Part shown: in pieces, positions 8,044-15,979 of the stretch
Numbering within the stretch: the stretch's first letter is position 1
How the letters are laid out: every line of letters begins with the position of its first letter
Origin: Halobacterium sp. KA-4
GTDB lineage: Archaea; Halobacteriota; Halobacteria; Halobacteriales; Halobacteriaceae
NCBI RefSeq assembly: GCF_021028995.1
Contig: NZ_JAJJZG010000002.1
Location: forward strand, 62,001 to 126,000
Direction: 5' to 3'
DNA: 64,000 nt
Notes under the pieces: model-generated
What the model was told of the DNA's origin: nothing
The model's input: the letters and a program-made list of their open reading frames with translations, nothing else
Databases searched by the model: none
Position numbers and translations under genes: made by a program

Positions 8044-9834
8044 ATGGATATCTGGACGGTCCTCGGCGTCGCCCTGCTCGCGTACTGGGCCGGCGTGTCG
8101 TGGGCGAAGGCCCGCAACCTACTGCCGTCGTTCGTCTCCGCGACCGGACCGATTCTCACCCTCCACACGAAGCGCGGGAAGCGGCTACTGAAGCGCGCCG
8201 CGGCCCCGAAGCGGTTCTGGCGCGCGTGGGGGAACTTCGGGCTCGGCGTCGCGCTCGTCGTCGCCGCCGGCACGCTGTTCATGCTAATCACGTCGGCCAT
8301 GGGCACGCTCGCGAACCCGCCCGCGCCCTCGGCGGTGAACCAGCCGCGGAACGCGCTGGTCATCCCCGGCGTCAGCGACTTCATGCCGCTGTCGGTCGCC
8401 CCCGAAATCGTCGCCGGCCTCTTCATCGGCATGGTCGTCCACGAATTCGGCCACGGCCTGATGTGCTACGTCGAGGACATCGACGTGGACTCAATGGGCG
8501 CGGTGTTGCTGGCGGTGCTCCCCATCGGCGCGTTCGTCCAGCCCGACGAGGAGAGCCAGCGCCGCGCCGACCGTGGCTCTCGCGCACGGATGTTCGCGGC
8601 GGGCGTGACGAACAACTTCCTCGTCGTCGTCGTGACGTTCGCGCTGCTGTTCGGTCCGGTCGCGGGCGCAGTCGGCGTCGCCAGCGGCGGGCTCGTCGGC
8701 GACGTCCACGAGGACTCGGCGGCCGCCGCGGCCGGCATCGGCGCGGGCGACCGCGTCACCGAGGTCGCCGGCGTGCCGGTCGCGAACAACACGGAGTTCC
8801 AGCAGGCGCTCGCCGACACCGAGAGCCGCGAAGTCACGGTGACACTGGCCGGCGGCGAGCAGGTGCGCGTCGACCGCCACCTCCTCGTGAGCGGGGTCGC
8901 CACGGACTCGCCGCTCGCCGATATTGGTACTGGGAGCGTGCTCACAGAAGTGAACGACACCGCGGTGTACACGCAAGCCGGCCTCGAAGCCGCCGTCCAG
9001 AACCGGACGGTCGCCACCTTCGAGACCGCCAACGGGACGAGCGTCACCGCGCCAGCCGGCGCGTTCGTCACCATCGTCCCGAACGCGCCCGCAGACGAGC
9101 ACGGCCTGCCCGCCGAGGACGACGTCATCGTGACCCGGATGGGCGGCGAGCGCATCGCCACCGGCGCGGACATGCGGGACGCGCTCTCGGCGCGCGAACC
9201 CGGCGAGACGGTCACCGTCGAAGCGTACGTGAACGGGACCGCAGAATCCTACGAGGTCACGCTCGGCGAGCAGGACGACGGCTCCAGTTACTTCGGCGGC
9301 GTCATCGCCCCCGGCGTCAGCGGCCTCACCGCGTCCGGGTTCGGCGCACAGCTCTACCCCGCGGAGGCGTTCCTCACGCTGGTCTCCGGGAACGTCGACG
9401 GCACGGGACTCGGCCTGCTGCTAGGCGGCGCTGCCAGCGGCCTCGTCGGCTTCCTCCAGGGCATCGCGGCTGCGCTGTTCCTCCCGCTGCTGAGCCTCAT
9501 CGACCCCACGCTCGCGTTCAACTTCCCCGGGTTCGCCGGCGTGAACACGAACTTCTACGTCGTCGACGGTCCCGTTCCGGATACTGTGGTGTTCGTGCTG
9601 GCGAACGTCCTGCTGTGGACCGGGTGGATAAACCTCAACCTCGCGTTCTTCAACTGCATCCCCGCGTTCCCGCTGGACGGCGGTCACCTGCTGCGGACGG
9701 TCGCGGAAGCGCTCACGGCGAGACTCCCGATTAGCGACCGGCAGACGGTCACCCGGGCCATCACCACGAGCATCGGGCTGACGATGCTCGCGAGCCTCGT
9801 CATCATGTTCTTCGGGCCGCAGCTACTGAGCTAG
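8044..9834 (+). CDS. Site-2-type (M50) membrane protease with PDZ domains
   Basis: A 596-residue intramembrane metalloprotease. The first membrane helix is near residues 4-20, and HEFGH at 133-137 holds the zinc ligands and catalytic Glu. A long extramembrane region (about 205-430) carries two PDZ-like segments, with signatures GLVGDVHEDSAAAAAGIGAG and a second around residues 335-420. FPLDGGH (542-548) provides the third ligand. The layout matches RseP/S2P proteases that shed membrane-bound regulators; the partner is unknown. A weak TATA-like GCTTTTGC ends 25 nt before the ATG, implying a leaderless transcript. It is the second M50 protease within 6 kb. Confidence 0.88.
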   Translation: MDIWTVLGVALLAYWAGVSWAKARNLLPSFVSATGPILTLHTKRGKRLLKRAAAPKRFWRAWGNFGLGVALVVAAGTLFMLITSAMGTLANPPAPSAVNQPRNALVIPGVSDFMPLSVAPEIVAGLFIGMVVHEFGHGLMCYVEDIDVDSMGAVLLAVLPIGAFVQPDEESQRRADRGSRARMFAAGVTNNFLVVVVTFALLFGPVAGAVGVASGGLVGDVHEDSAAAAAGIGAGDRVTEVAGVPVANNTEFQQALADTESREVTVTLAGGEQVRVDRHLLVSGVATDSPLADIGTGSVLTEVNDTAVYTQAGLEAAVQNRTVATFETANGTSVTAPAGAFVTIVPNAPADEHGLPAEDDVIVTRMGGERIATGADMRDALSAREPGETVTVEAYVNGTAESYEVTLGEQDDGSSYFGGVIAPGVSGLTASGFGAQLYPAEAFLTLVSGNVDGTGLGLLLGGAASGLVGFLQGIAAALFLPLLSLIDPTLAFNFPGFAGVNTNFYVVDGPVPDTVVFVLANVLLWTGWINLNLAFFNCIPAFPLDGGHLLRTVAEALTARLPISDRQTVTRAITTSIGLTMLASLVIMFFGPQLLS

Positions 9835-9848
9835 AACAGGACTGGCGG

Positions 9849-10370
9849 CTACTCCTCGAAGCCCATCCGCTCGGCAAACTCCTCGGGCGTGTCCTCGACG
9901 CGCTCGAACTCGTCGAAGTAGTACTCGTGGTGGCGGATGAGCTGCTCGGCAATCCACGCCGAGAACGCCTCGTCGAAGCGCCACCCGTCGCCCTCCTCGG
10001 GGTTGTCCACGGCGAAGCGCTCGTCGGTCGCCAACACCGCGAACACGTGGTAGAACCCCAGGATGACGTCCGTCACGTCGTCGGCCGTCTGGCCGACCTC
10101 TTCGCGCTTCTCCGCGAGCTTCTCGCGGCCCGCCTCCGTGATTTCGAAGTACTTGCGGTCGGGCTCGTCCTCGACCTCGATGCGCTCGGCGTACCCCTCC
10201 TCCTCGAATTTGTACAGAATCGGGTAGACGGAGCCGTAGGAGGGCTCCCAGTGGCCGCCGCTGAGGTCCGTGATTTCCTTGAGAATCTCGTACCCGTACC
10301 GTGGTTGTTCCTCGAGCAGTTCCAACACGAGATACGAGACGAGCCCTTTCGGCGGACCGCTCTTGCGCAT
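9849..10370 (-). CDS. PadR-family transcriptional regulator
   Basis: A 173-residue winged-helix repressor. It starts MRKSGPPKGLVSYLVLELLE and shows the PadR signature QPRYGYEILKEI, then SYGSVYPILYKFEEEGY (recognition helix and wing) and DRKYFEITEAGREKLAE. The C-terminal half is a helical dimerisation region. PadR proteins usually repress neighbouring efflux or stress genes. Its target here is not clear, since the next gene (pitA) is divergent and 366 bp away. The ATG at 10370 is chosen because homology starts there; an upstream extension would add 31 unrelated residues. Confidence 0.9.
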   Translation of the reverse strand: MRKSGPPKGLVSYLVLELLEEQPRYGYEILKEITDLSGGHWEPSYGSVYPILYKFEEEGYAERIEVEDEPDRKYFEITEAGREKLAEKREEVGQTADDVTDVILGFYHVFAVLATDERFAVDNPEEGDGWRFDEAFSAWIAEQLIRHHEYYFDEFERVEDTPEEFAERMGFEE

Positions 10371-10736
10371 TCGAGCGCACGTTTCGCTGTTCGGCGGGAA
10401 AACGTTTCGGTCGCGGCTATCTGGCGTATTCAACGTTTCTGAACGCGAGAGAAATACCGGCAACGTGTCCTCGAAAGCCCCGGCTGGCTCGACGGCTGCG
10501 CCTCGCTGCGCTCCTCGCTGCGCTGCGGTGCTTGCGTCGGCTCGCTCGTCGACCCAGCCGCCCCTTTCAGTCCCGGAAGACTCACTGCGTTCGTCTTCCG
10601 ACCCTCGCGAACGCGCAGTGTTCGCTCAGTCCCACCCGTCTGCTGGCTGGTCGGTTCTCCACGAGACAGCGGGAGCAACGGCTGCTGACAGGACTGGTTA
10701 GGAAAACCCTTCTACGGCGAAACCGAACACCCGAGT
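10371..10736. other. 366-bp gene-free divergent region between padR and pitA
   Basis: No credible coding sequence or structural RNA is seen. The padR-proximal part should hold its promoter. The middle is Gly/Ala/Arg-codon-like low-complexity DNA rich in CTCGCTGCG words. It contains the 15-base segment at 10469-10483 and the hairpin at 10574-10600, both repeated near 34.75 kb. The pitA-proximal end has a pyrimidine-rich tract (AAAACCCTTCTAC) before the ATG at 10737. Confidence 0.6.
10574..10600. repeat. Hairpin with 11-nt loop TCACTGCGTTC, copy 1
   Basis: CGGAAGAC (10574-10581) pairs perfectly with GTCTTCCG (10593-10600) around the loop TCACTGCGTTC. The same loop and stem, with one G-T wobble, recur at 34755-34783. 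Confidence 0.7.
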
Positions 10737-12209
10737 ATGGTAGACGCGCCGCAGACGGAGGAGGGCTGGTTCACACTCCACGACTTCCGTACCGTGGACT
10801 GGGACGCGTGGCGGGACGCGCCCGAGCGTGACCGCGAGAGCGCACTGGCCGAAGCCGAGTCGTTCCTGCAGCATCGCGAGGCGCTCGCCGACGCCGAGGC
10901 GGGCGACTCCGCGGTGTTCTCGATTACCGGCCACAAGGCCGACCTCCTGTTCGTCCACTTCCGGGAGACGCTGGACGAACTCGACCGCATCGAGCGCCGA
11001 TTCGAGGGGACGGCGTTCGCGGAGTACACGGAGCAGTCGTACTCGTACGTCTCTGTCACGGAGATTTCGGGGTACACGAGCCCCGAGTACTTCGAGGACC
11101 CCGAGAGCGTCGACGCGGGCCTCCGGAACTACATGGAAGGAAAGCTCACGCCCGAGATTCCCGAGGACACGTACGTCTCCTTCTATCCGATGAGCAAGCG
11201 CCGCCAGCCCGAGCAGAACTGGTACGACCTCCCGATGGAGGAGCGCGCGGAGCTCATGGCGGGCCACGGTGAAGTGGGCAAGCAGTACGCGGGCAAAATC
11301 AGTCAGGTCATCGCGTCCTCCGTCGGTCTCGACGACTGGGAGTGGGGCGTCACCCTGTTCGCGGACGACCTCACGGACGTCAAGGACATCGTCTACGAGA
11401 TGCGCTTCGACCCCGCGTCCTCGAAGTACGGCGAGTTCGGCGACTTCTACGTCGGCCGCCGCTTCCCGCCCGAAGACCTCGCGGCGTACATGGACGGCGA
11501 GGAAGTCCCGACGCCCGAGGACGAAGGCCACGCGCACGCCCACGGCGGGAGCGAGCACGCGCACGGCGAAGACGGCCACGAGCACGGCGACGGCCACCAC
11601 GACCACAGCGACGAAGAAGAGGAGAGCGAGGGCATCCGCGGCGAACTCGAAGACCTCGACATCTACGCCGGCCAGCCCCACGGCGAGGACGTCTACGCGA
11701 CAGTCCTCTACTCCGAAGCGGACACCGACGAACTGTTCGAGGAAGTCGAGGGGCTCCGGAGCAACTTCGACCACTACGACACGCACGTCAAGACCGCCGT
11801 CTACGACGGCCGCACGACCGACCGCGCCGCGGTCGTCTCCATCTGGGACACCGCCAGCGCCGCCGACACCGCCGCCGGTTTCCTCTCCGAACTCCCCGAC
11901 GTCGTCTCCCGCGCCGGCGAGGAGTCCGGCTTCGGCACGATGGGGATGTTCTACGAGACCAAGCCCGAGCACACCGACGACTTCGTCGAGAAGTTCGACA
12001 CCGTCGCCGACGTGCTCGAAGAGATGGAGGGCCACTTCGAGACCGACCTCATGGTGAACGTCGAAGACGAGAACGACATGTTCATCGCCAGCCAGTGGGC
12101 CTCCAAGGAGGACGCCATGGCGTTCTTCCGCTCGGACGACTTCGCCGACACCGTCGACTGGGGCCGCGACGTGCTCGCGGACCGGCCGCGGCACGTGTTC
12201 CTGGCCTAG
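10737..12209 (+). CDS. pitA: PitA: chlorite-dismutase/HemQ-like heme protein fused to an ABM domain
   Basis: A 490-residue haloarchaeal fusion. Residues 1-255 are a chlorite dismutase/coproheme decarboxylase-type domain: Tyr150 in FYPMSKRR aligns with the catalytic Tyr of HemQ, and His177 in MAGHGEVGKQYAG is the expected axial heme ligand, followed by WGVTLFADD. Residues about 256-295 form a His/Asp/Glu-rich linker. Residues 300-490 contain antibiotic-biosynthesis-monooxygenase (ABM) ferredoxin-like folds. The architecture is that described as PitA in Haloferax volcanii. Whether it decarboxylates coproheme or only binds heme cannot be told from sequence, but the catalytic Tyr is retained. A T-tract (12214-12218) follows the stop. 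Confidence 0.9.
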   Translation: MVDAPQTEEGWFTLHDFRTVDWDAWRDAPERDRESALAEAESFLQHREALADAEAGDSAVFSITGHKADLLFVHFRETLDELDRIERRFEGTAFAEYTEQSYSYVSVTEISGYTSPEYFEDPESVDAGLRNYMEGKLTPEIPEDTYVSFYPMSKRRQPEQNWYDLPMEERAELMAGHGEVGKQYAGKISQVIASSVGLDDWEWGVTLFADDLTDVKDIVYEMRFDPASSKYGEFGDFYVGRRFPPEDLAAYMDGEEVPTPEDEGHAHAHGGSEHAHGEDGHEHGDGHHDHSDEEEESEGIRGELEDLDIYAGQPHGEDVYATVLYSEADTDELFEEVEGLRSNFDHYDTHVKTAVYDGRTTDRAAVVSIWDTASAADTAAGFLSELPDVVSRAGEESGFGTMGMFYETKPEHTDDFVEKFDTVADVLEEMEGHFETDLMVNVEDENDMFIASQWASKEDAMAFFRSDDFADTVDWGRDVLADRPRHVFLA

Positions 12210-12213
12210 TACC

Positions 12214-12218
12214 TTTTT
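12214..12218 (+). terminator. Oligo-T terminator after pitA
   Basis: A run of five T residues begins 4 nt after the pitA stop codon, in otherwise GC-rich DNA. Archaeal RNA polymerase commonly terminates in such U-tracts without needing a hairpin. Confidence 0.4.
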
Positions 12219-12351
12219 ACTGCGCGGGGTTTCCTCGCTCGCTTCGCTCTCACGGCTCCCTCCGGTCGCCGTTCGAGCAGTCCGAGGTCTCCCTACGGTC
12301 GACCTCACGCTCGCTGCGGGAACCACTCCTCGAAAAAGTCAGATAAAAAGG

Positions 12352-12422
12352 CCGCGCGCCGGAGGCGCGCGGTGGTCACGCGAGCATCAGCGAGCGTGAC
12401 GTCGTCAACGCGAAGCGTTGAC
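12352..12422. repeat. Cluster of three perfect hairpins between convergent genes
   Basis: Three inverted repeats lie back to back: CCGCGCGCC/GGCGCGCGG with loop GGA (12352-12372); GTCACGC/GCGTGAC with a 12-nt loop (12375-12400); and GTCAACGC/GCGTTGAC with loop GAA (12404-12422). The cluster sits in the 268-bp space between pitA and the convergent aldo/keto reductase gene, where no ORF is credible. It may be a bidirectional terminator, a small structured RNA, or a repeat family; the sequence alone does not decide. Confidence 0.7.
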
Positions 12423-12477
12423 GGGAAAACCCCGCACTCCGTTCGCGTATGCTTCTCCGCAGTGGGACTGCTCGCTC

Positions 12478-13536
12478 TTAGTCAGCGGAGCCGATGAGCC
12501 CGGCTTCCTGCAGGTCCTCGCCGTCGACGCTCGTGCGGTAGTCCTCGTGACTCATGCCGTCGAAGCGGTCGACGCCGAAGTTGTCCTCGTAGAGGTCCGC
12601 GACGCGGTCGCGCTCCTCTTCGCTGATAGCGGGCGTGTCGGGCGCAGCGACCCACTCGTCGATGTCGGCCTTCGAGCGGAACGTCGGCGTGACGGTCGCG
12701 ACCTCGTCGAAACTCAGGAGCCACTGGATGGCGGCCTGGCCCATCGTGCGCTCGCCGTTCCGTTCGAGGAAGCGGAGCGCGTCGACCTTCTCCCAGCCCG
12801 TCTCGTACCACTCCTCCGGGCGGAAGCCACGGTGGTCACCCTCGCCGAGTTCTGTCTCCGGAGTGACCTGCTCGTTCAGGAGGCCCGAGGAGTGCGGAAC
12901 GCGCGGAATCAGGGAGGTGGCGGCGTCCTGCTCGCGGACGTACTCCACGAAGTGGTTGTGGACGTCCTGTTCGAGCATGTTCCCGACGTACTGCACGGAG
13001 TCGAACGCCTCCTCGATTGCCTTCTCGCCCTCCGCGAGCCAGCCGATGGAGGGACCGAGCGCGACGCCGATGGCGTCCGCGCGGCCGTCTTCACGGAGTT
13101 CGTCCAGCAGTTCGATGACGTCAGGCGTGAGTTCGGCGACGTCCGGGTTGTGGAGCTGGAGCACGTCGACGTGGTCGACGCCGAGGCGGTCCATGGACTT
13201 CTCGACGGCGTCGCGGAGGTAGTCGACGCTCATCTCCTTCGGGAGTTCGCCGTGGCCCGCCTGGGGGTTGTTGTAGAAGTCGTAGCCGACCTTCGTCGCG
13301 ACGGTCATCTCGTCGCCGTGCTCGGCCAGCACTTCCCCGAGGAGCTCCTCGCTGCGGCCATGGCCGTAGACGTCGCCCGTGTCGAAGTACGTGATACCCT
13401 GGTCGAGCGCGTACTCAACCATCTCGAGGGCGTCGTCCTCGTCGCGGTCGCCCCACCAGTCGGTGCCGACGACCCACGCGCCGAACCCGACTTCGCTGAC
13501 CTCGACCCCGGAGTTCCCGACTTCGCGATGTTGCAT
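12478..13536 (-). CDS. Aldo/keto reductase (TIM-barrel NADPH oxidoreductase)
   Basis: A 352-residue protein starting MQHREVGNSGVEVSEVGFGA. The AKR catalytic tetrad is visible: Asp and Tyr in YFDTGDVYGHG, Lys in MTVATKVGYDF and His in DVLQLHNPD. The C-terminal cofactor-binding part includes PTFRSKADIDEWV. AKRs reduce aldehydes and ketones; the substrate is not predictable. It is convergent with pitA and divergent from the acyltransferase gene. The second AKR in the window (near 20 kb) is from a different subfamily. Confidence 0.9.
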   Translation of the reverse strand: MQHREVGNSGVEVSEVGFGAWVVGTDWWGDRDEDDALEMVEYALDQGITYFDTGDVYGHGRSEELLGEVLAEHGDEMTVATKVGYDFYNNPQAGHGELPKEMSVDYLRDAVEKSMDRLGVDHVDVLQLHNPDVAELTPDVIELLDELREDGRADAIGVALGPSIGWLAEGEKAIEEAFDSVQYVGNMLEQDVHNHFVEYVREQDAATSLIPRVPHSSGLLNEQVTPETELGEGDHRGFRPEEWYETGWEKVDALRFLERNGERTMGQAAIQWLLSFDEVATVTPTFRSKADIDEWVAAPDTPAISEEERDRVADLYEDNFGVDRFDGMSHEDYRTSVDGEDLQEAGLIGSAD

Positions 13537-13688
13537 ACGCGCCAGTTGGGGAGACGCCCACTTAGCGGGTGCGGTTCCCAGCGGGCGGAGTCGGCGTCGA
13601 TACCGGCCCGCGAGCAGGTTCCGTGCCGATTCCGGGGCTTGCCGTCGGGACGGAAACCAATATCAGTGCCCGCGGCCGAGGTAGGGGT

Positions 13689-14600
13689 ATGACCAAGCGC
13701 CACGTCTCCCTCCCGGACGACGCGGAGGCGACCCTCCGCGGGTTCGTCTCGGAGGTGGACGACCGACTCGCGGCCGCGAGCGGGCCCGACGAACTCGCGG
13801 ACGCCGTCACGGAGACGCTCGTGGACCTCCACGGCGCCCGCGACGCCTACGAGAGCTGGCAGAACGACGAACACGTCTCGCCGACCGAGGCCGCGCGGCT
13901 GGCGAACTTCGACCCGCGCAACGCCACGCTCGAATCCGAGTACTACGCCGAGAAGGACGAGGACGCGTTCGCGCGCTCGAAGCCCGTGCAGTGGCTGTGG
14001 CGGCAGTTCGACAACACGCCGCTGGCGGACAACGTGGCCTTCGCGCTGCGGTTCCGCCGGATGCTCGCCGGCCACCTCTTCGAGAGCGTCGGCGACGGCG
14101 TGCGGCTGTTCAAGGGCATCTCGATGACGTACGGGCACAACATCGAGATGGGCGACAACGTCGTCGTCCACGACGACGTCCACCTCGACGACCGCGGCGA
14201 ACTCACCATCGGCGACCGCGCGAGCATCAGCGACGGCGTCCACGTCTACACCCACGACCACGACGTCGTCGACCAGACCGTCGTCGAGAACTACCACACC
14301 ATCGTCGACGACGACGCCCGCGTCACACAGGGCGCGCTCGTCCGCGCCGGCGTCCGCGTCGGCAAGAACGCCATCGTGGGGTCGCGTGCGGTCGTCCAGA
14401 ACGACGTTCCCAACCACCACATCGCGGTCGGGATGCCCGCCAAGAGCATCAAAATCAAGCCCGGCTGGGAGTCCGAAGCCGAGCCGGTCGACGAAGCGGG
14501 CGAGAACCGCCAAGCAGAACGCCGCATCGACTACGACCTCCCCGACGACCTCGATTCGTTCGACGAGTTCCAGCGCGACCTGAACCCGCCGGACGCCTGA
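13689..14600 (+). CDS. Left-handed beta-helix (hexapeptide) acyltransferase
   Basis: A 303-residue protein. Residues about 1-125 are helical and acidic; residues 135-255 form the hexapeptide-repeat helix of maltose/galactoside O-acetyltransferases, with GHNIEMGDNVVVHDDVHLDD, ISDGVHVYTHDHDV and the cap AVVQNDVPNHHIAVGMPAKS. His residues in the HDHD and NHH segments are candidate catalytic bases. The long N-terminal helical domain and acidic tail are haloarchaeal additions. The acceptor is unknown. The ATG at 13689 follows a purine-rich stretch; an in-frame upstream extension lacks homology. Confidence 0.85.
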   Translation: MTKRHVSLPDDAEATLRGFVSEVDDRLAAASGPDELADAVTETLVDLHGARDAYESWQNDEHVSPTEAARLANFDPRNATLESEYYAEKDEDAFARSKPVQWLWRQFDNTPLADNVAFALRFRRMLAGHLFESVGDGVRLFKGISMTYGHNIEMGDNVVVHDDVHLDDRGELTIGDRASISDGVHVYTHDHDVVDQTVVENYHTIVDDDARVTQGALVRAGVRVGKNAIVGSRAVVQNDVPNHHIAVGMPAKSIKIKPGWESEAEPVDEAGENRQAERRIDYDLPDDLDSFDEFQRDLNPPDA

Positions 14601-14657
14601 ATTCTCGCTGTCGGAACGGGCGAAGGGCTGAATAGGCTCGCCGTGTTACGCCAACAC

Positions 14658-14903
14658 ATGGAATGGGGGTTGTTCGTGCTCGCGGTGCTGGTCGTGGCGG
14701 CGCTGCAGTTCGCCGTGTGGCGACGCCTCCAGAGTGAGGACGCCGGGACACCGGGTGAGTCGGGCGTCGGCGACGGCGCTCGCTCGGGGAGCGGGCAGTC
14801 CTCGTCGGACGACGCCTCTAGCCTACTGTGTCCGGCGTGTGGGACCGAGAACGACGCGAGCTACCGCTTCTGCCGCGAGTGCGTCGCGCAACTGCACCCG
14901 TGA
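14658..14903 (+). CDS. Membrane-anchored zinc-ribbon protein (DUF7577-like)
   Basis: An 81-residue protein with one N-terminal membrane helix (residues 3-21), a Gly/Ser-rich linker (28-55) and a C-terminal zinc ribbon with Cys58, Cys61, Cys72 and Cys75 (CPACG...FCREC). It is probably membrane-anchored with the ribbon in the cytoplasm. The function is unknown; I recall this as a haloarchaeal DUF7577 domain. Its TGA stop overlaps the GTG start of the next gene (GTGA), a strong sign of translational coupling. A Met at 14643 would add five residues. Confidence 0.7.
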   Translation: MEWGLFVLAVLVVAALQFAVWRRLQSEDAGTPGESGVGDGARSGSGQSSSDDASSLLCPACGTENDASYRFCRECVAQLHP

Positions 14904-15610
14904 CGCGGGCGGTCGCAATCAACGTCGCGGCGAACACGAACCAGCCGGGGTTCCGCGGGCCGCTGCGCGCGGACGGCTCGTTCGTCTACGTTCCGATTCC
15001 CGAGAGCGAGCCGACCAGCGAGCGCGCCCCGACGTACGCGGACCTCGACCTCCCAATCGAGATTTCCGACGACCTCCGCGAGACGCCCGTGCACCTCGAC
15101 CCGTCGTTCGCGGGGTACCCGTGCTGCGAGCGCTACACCTACGGCGACCCGCACGACTTGAAGGCCCGCCCGCTGCTTGACCTTGACGCCGGCGACCGCG
15201 TCTACTTCTACGCGACGCTCGACGCGCCAGCGGACCCAGCGGCGTGGATGGCCGACGACTGGGGGACCTACGTCATCGGCGACTTCGTGCTCGCCCGCGA
15301 CCCCCTGACGGGCGAAGCGTTCGAGGACCTGCCCGAGCGCGAACGCGCGGCGTTCGCGGGGAACGCGCACCTGAAACGCGACCCATTCGACGCCGCCGTG
15401 CTACTCGCGGGGACCGACGACTCACGGCTCTACGAGCACGCCGTCCCGCTGAGCGGCGCGCGCGGCGTCGACGCCAACCGCGCGGTCACCGAGTGGTCCA
15501 GCGACTCCGGGAAGGGGCCGTGGTGGCGGCGCGCGCTCCGCTACGACGATGCCGGCCATGAGCGCCTCCGCGAGTGGATTCAGCGGGAGTTGTACCCGCC
15601 GGTTCGCTGA
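14900..15610 (+). CDS. Nmad3-like putative nucleotide-modification protein
   Basis: A 236-residue protein starting (GTG) VTRAVAINVAANTNQPGFRG. Motifs that stand out are DGSFVYVPIPESEP, the central LDPSFAGYPCCERYTYGDP and WGTYVIGDFVLARDP. This arrangement matches what I remember of the Nmad3 family (nucleotide modification associated domain 3), proposed from phage and host comparisons to act with modified-base systems. That role is inferred, not shown. The GTG start is supported by the 4-bp overlap with the upstream zinc-ribbon gene and by the family N-terminus. The glutaredoxin gene follows 32 bp downstream. Confidence 0.6.
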   Translation: MTRAVAINVAANTNQPGFRGPLRADGSFVYVPIPESEPTSERAPTYADLDLPIEISDDLRETPVHLDPSFAGYPCCERYTYGDPHDLKARPLLDLDAGDRVYFYATLDAPADPAAWMADDWGTYVIGDFVLARDPLTGEAFEDLPERERAAFAGNAHLKRDPFDAAVLLAGTDDSRLYEHAVPLSGARGVDANRAVTEWSSDSGKGPWWRRALRYDDAGHERLREWIQRELYPPVR

Positions 15611-15642
15611 CGTTTACGTGGGAGGCCCGCCAAACCCCACAC

Positions 15643-15903
15643 ATGCTGGAACTGTACCAGTCCGAAGGCTGCCCGCACTGCGCGAAAGTCCGCGAGAAAC
15701 TCTCCGAGCTCGGCGTCTCCTACGTCACCCACAACCCCCGGCTCCCGGGCGGCGCGGGCGGCGACGTCACGAACGAACAGACCTACGAAGAACTCCAAAA
15801 CGGCGGCGAAGACCAAATTCCATACCTCGTCGACACCGCCCGCGAAGAAGCGCTCTACGAGAGCGACGACATCGTCCAGTACCTCGACGAACACTACGCG
15901 TAA
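15643..15903 (+). CDS. Glutaredoxin/GST-N-type thioredoxin-fold protein
   Basis: An 86-residue thioredoxin-fold protein with the active-site motif CPHC (Cys10, Cys13) in LYQSEGCPHCAKVREKL, a cis-Pro site in QIPYLVDT, and the C-terminal ALYESDDIVQYLDEHY seen in GST N-terminal domains. Haloarchaea use gamma-glutamylcysteine or thioredoxin-like thiols rather than glutathione, so the reducing partner is uncertain. It is on the same strand as the Nmad3-like gene. Its stop codon lies inside a TTTAC (minus strand) that appears to be the target flank of the adjacent insertion element; the reading frame is intact. Confidence 0.88.
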   Translation: MLELYQSEGCPHCAKVREKLSELGVSYVTHNPRLPGGAGGDVTNEQTYEELQNGGEDQIPYLVDTAREEALYESDDIVQYLDEHYA

Positions 15904-15907
15904 ACTA

Positions 15908-15957
15908 CCCCACCCTACTCCCTCGGCGCTACACGCCTCAGTTCGTTGAGGGTGGGG
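15908..15957 (-). ncRNA. Right-end structure, candidate omega/reRNA 3' part of tnpB
   Basis: CCCCACCCT (15908-15916) pairs perfectly with AGGGTGGGG (15949-15957); an inner hairpin GGCG/CGCC (15925-15928 with 15934-15937) lies in the loop. In active TnpB systems the guide RNA is made from the 3' end of tnpB through such right-end structures, with the guide just beyond the element. Here the guide position would fall in the glutaredoxin 3' end. Whether it is still expressed is unknown. Confidence 0.45.
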
Positions 15958-15979
15958 CTTTGATGTGGACTCCCGGTGA

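Noticed and set aside
11520-11630. His-rich stretch as an independent metal-binding gene
   Set aside because: It is in frame inside pitA and links the two halves of a known fusion architecture.
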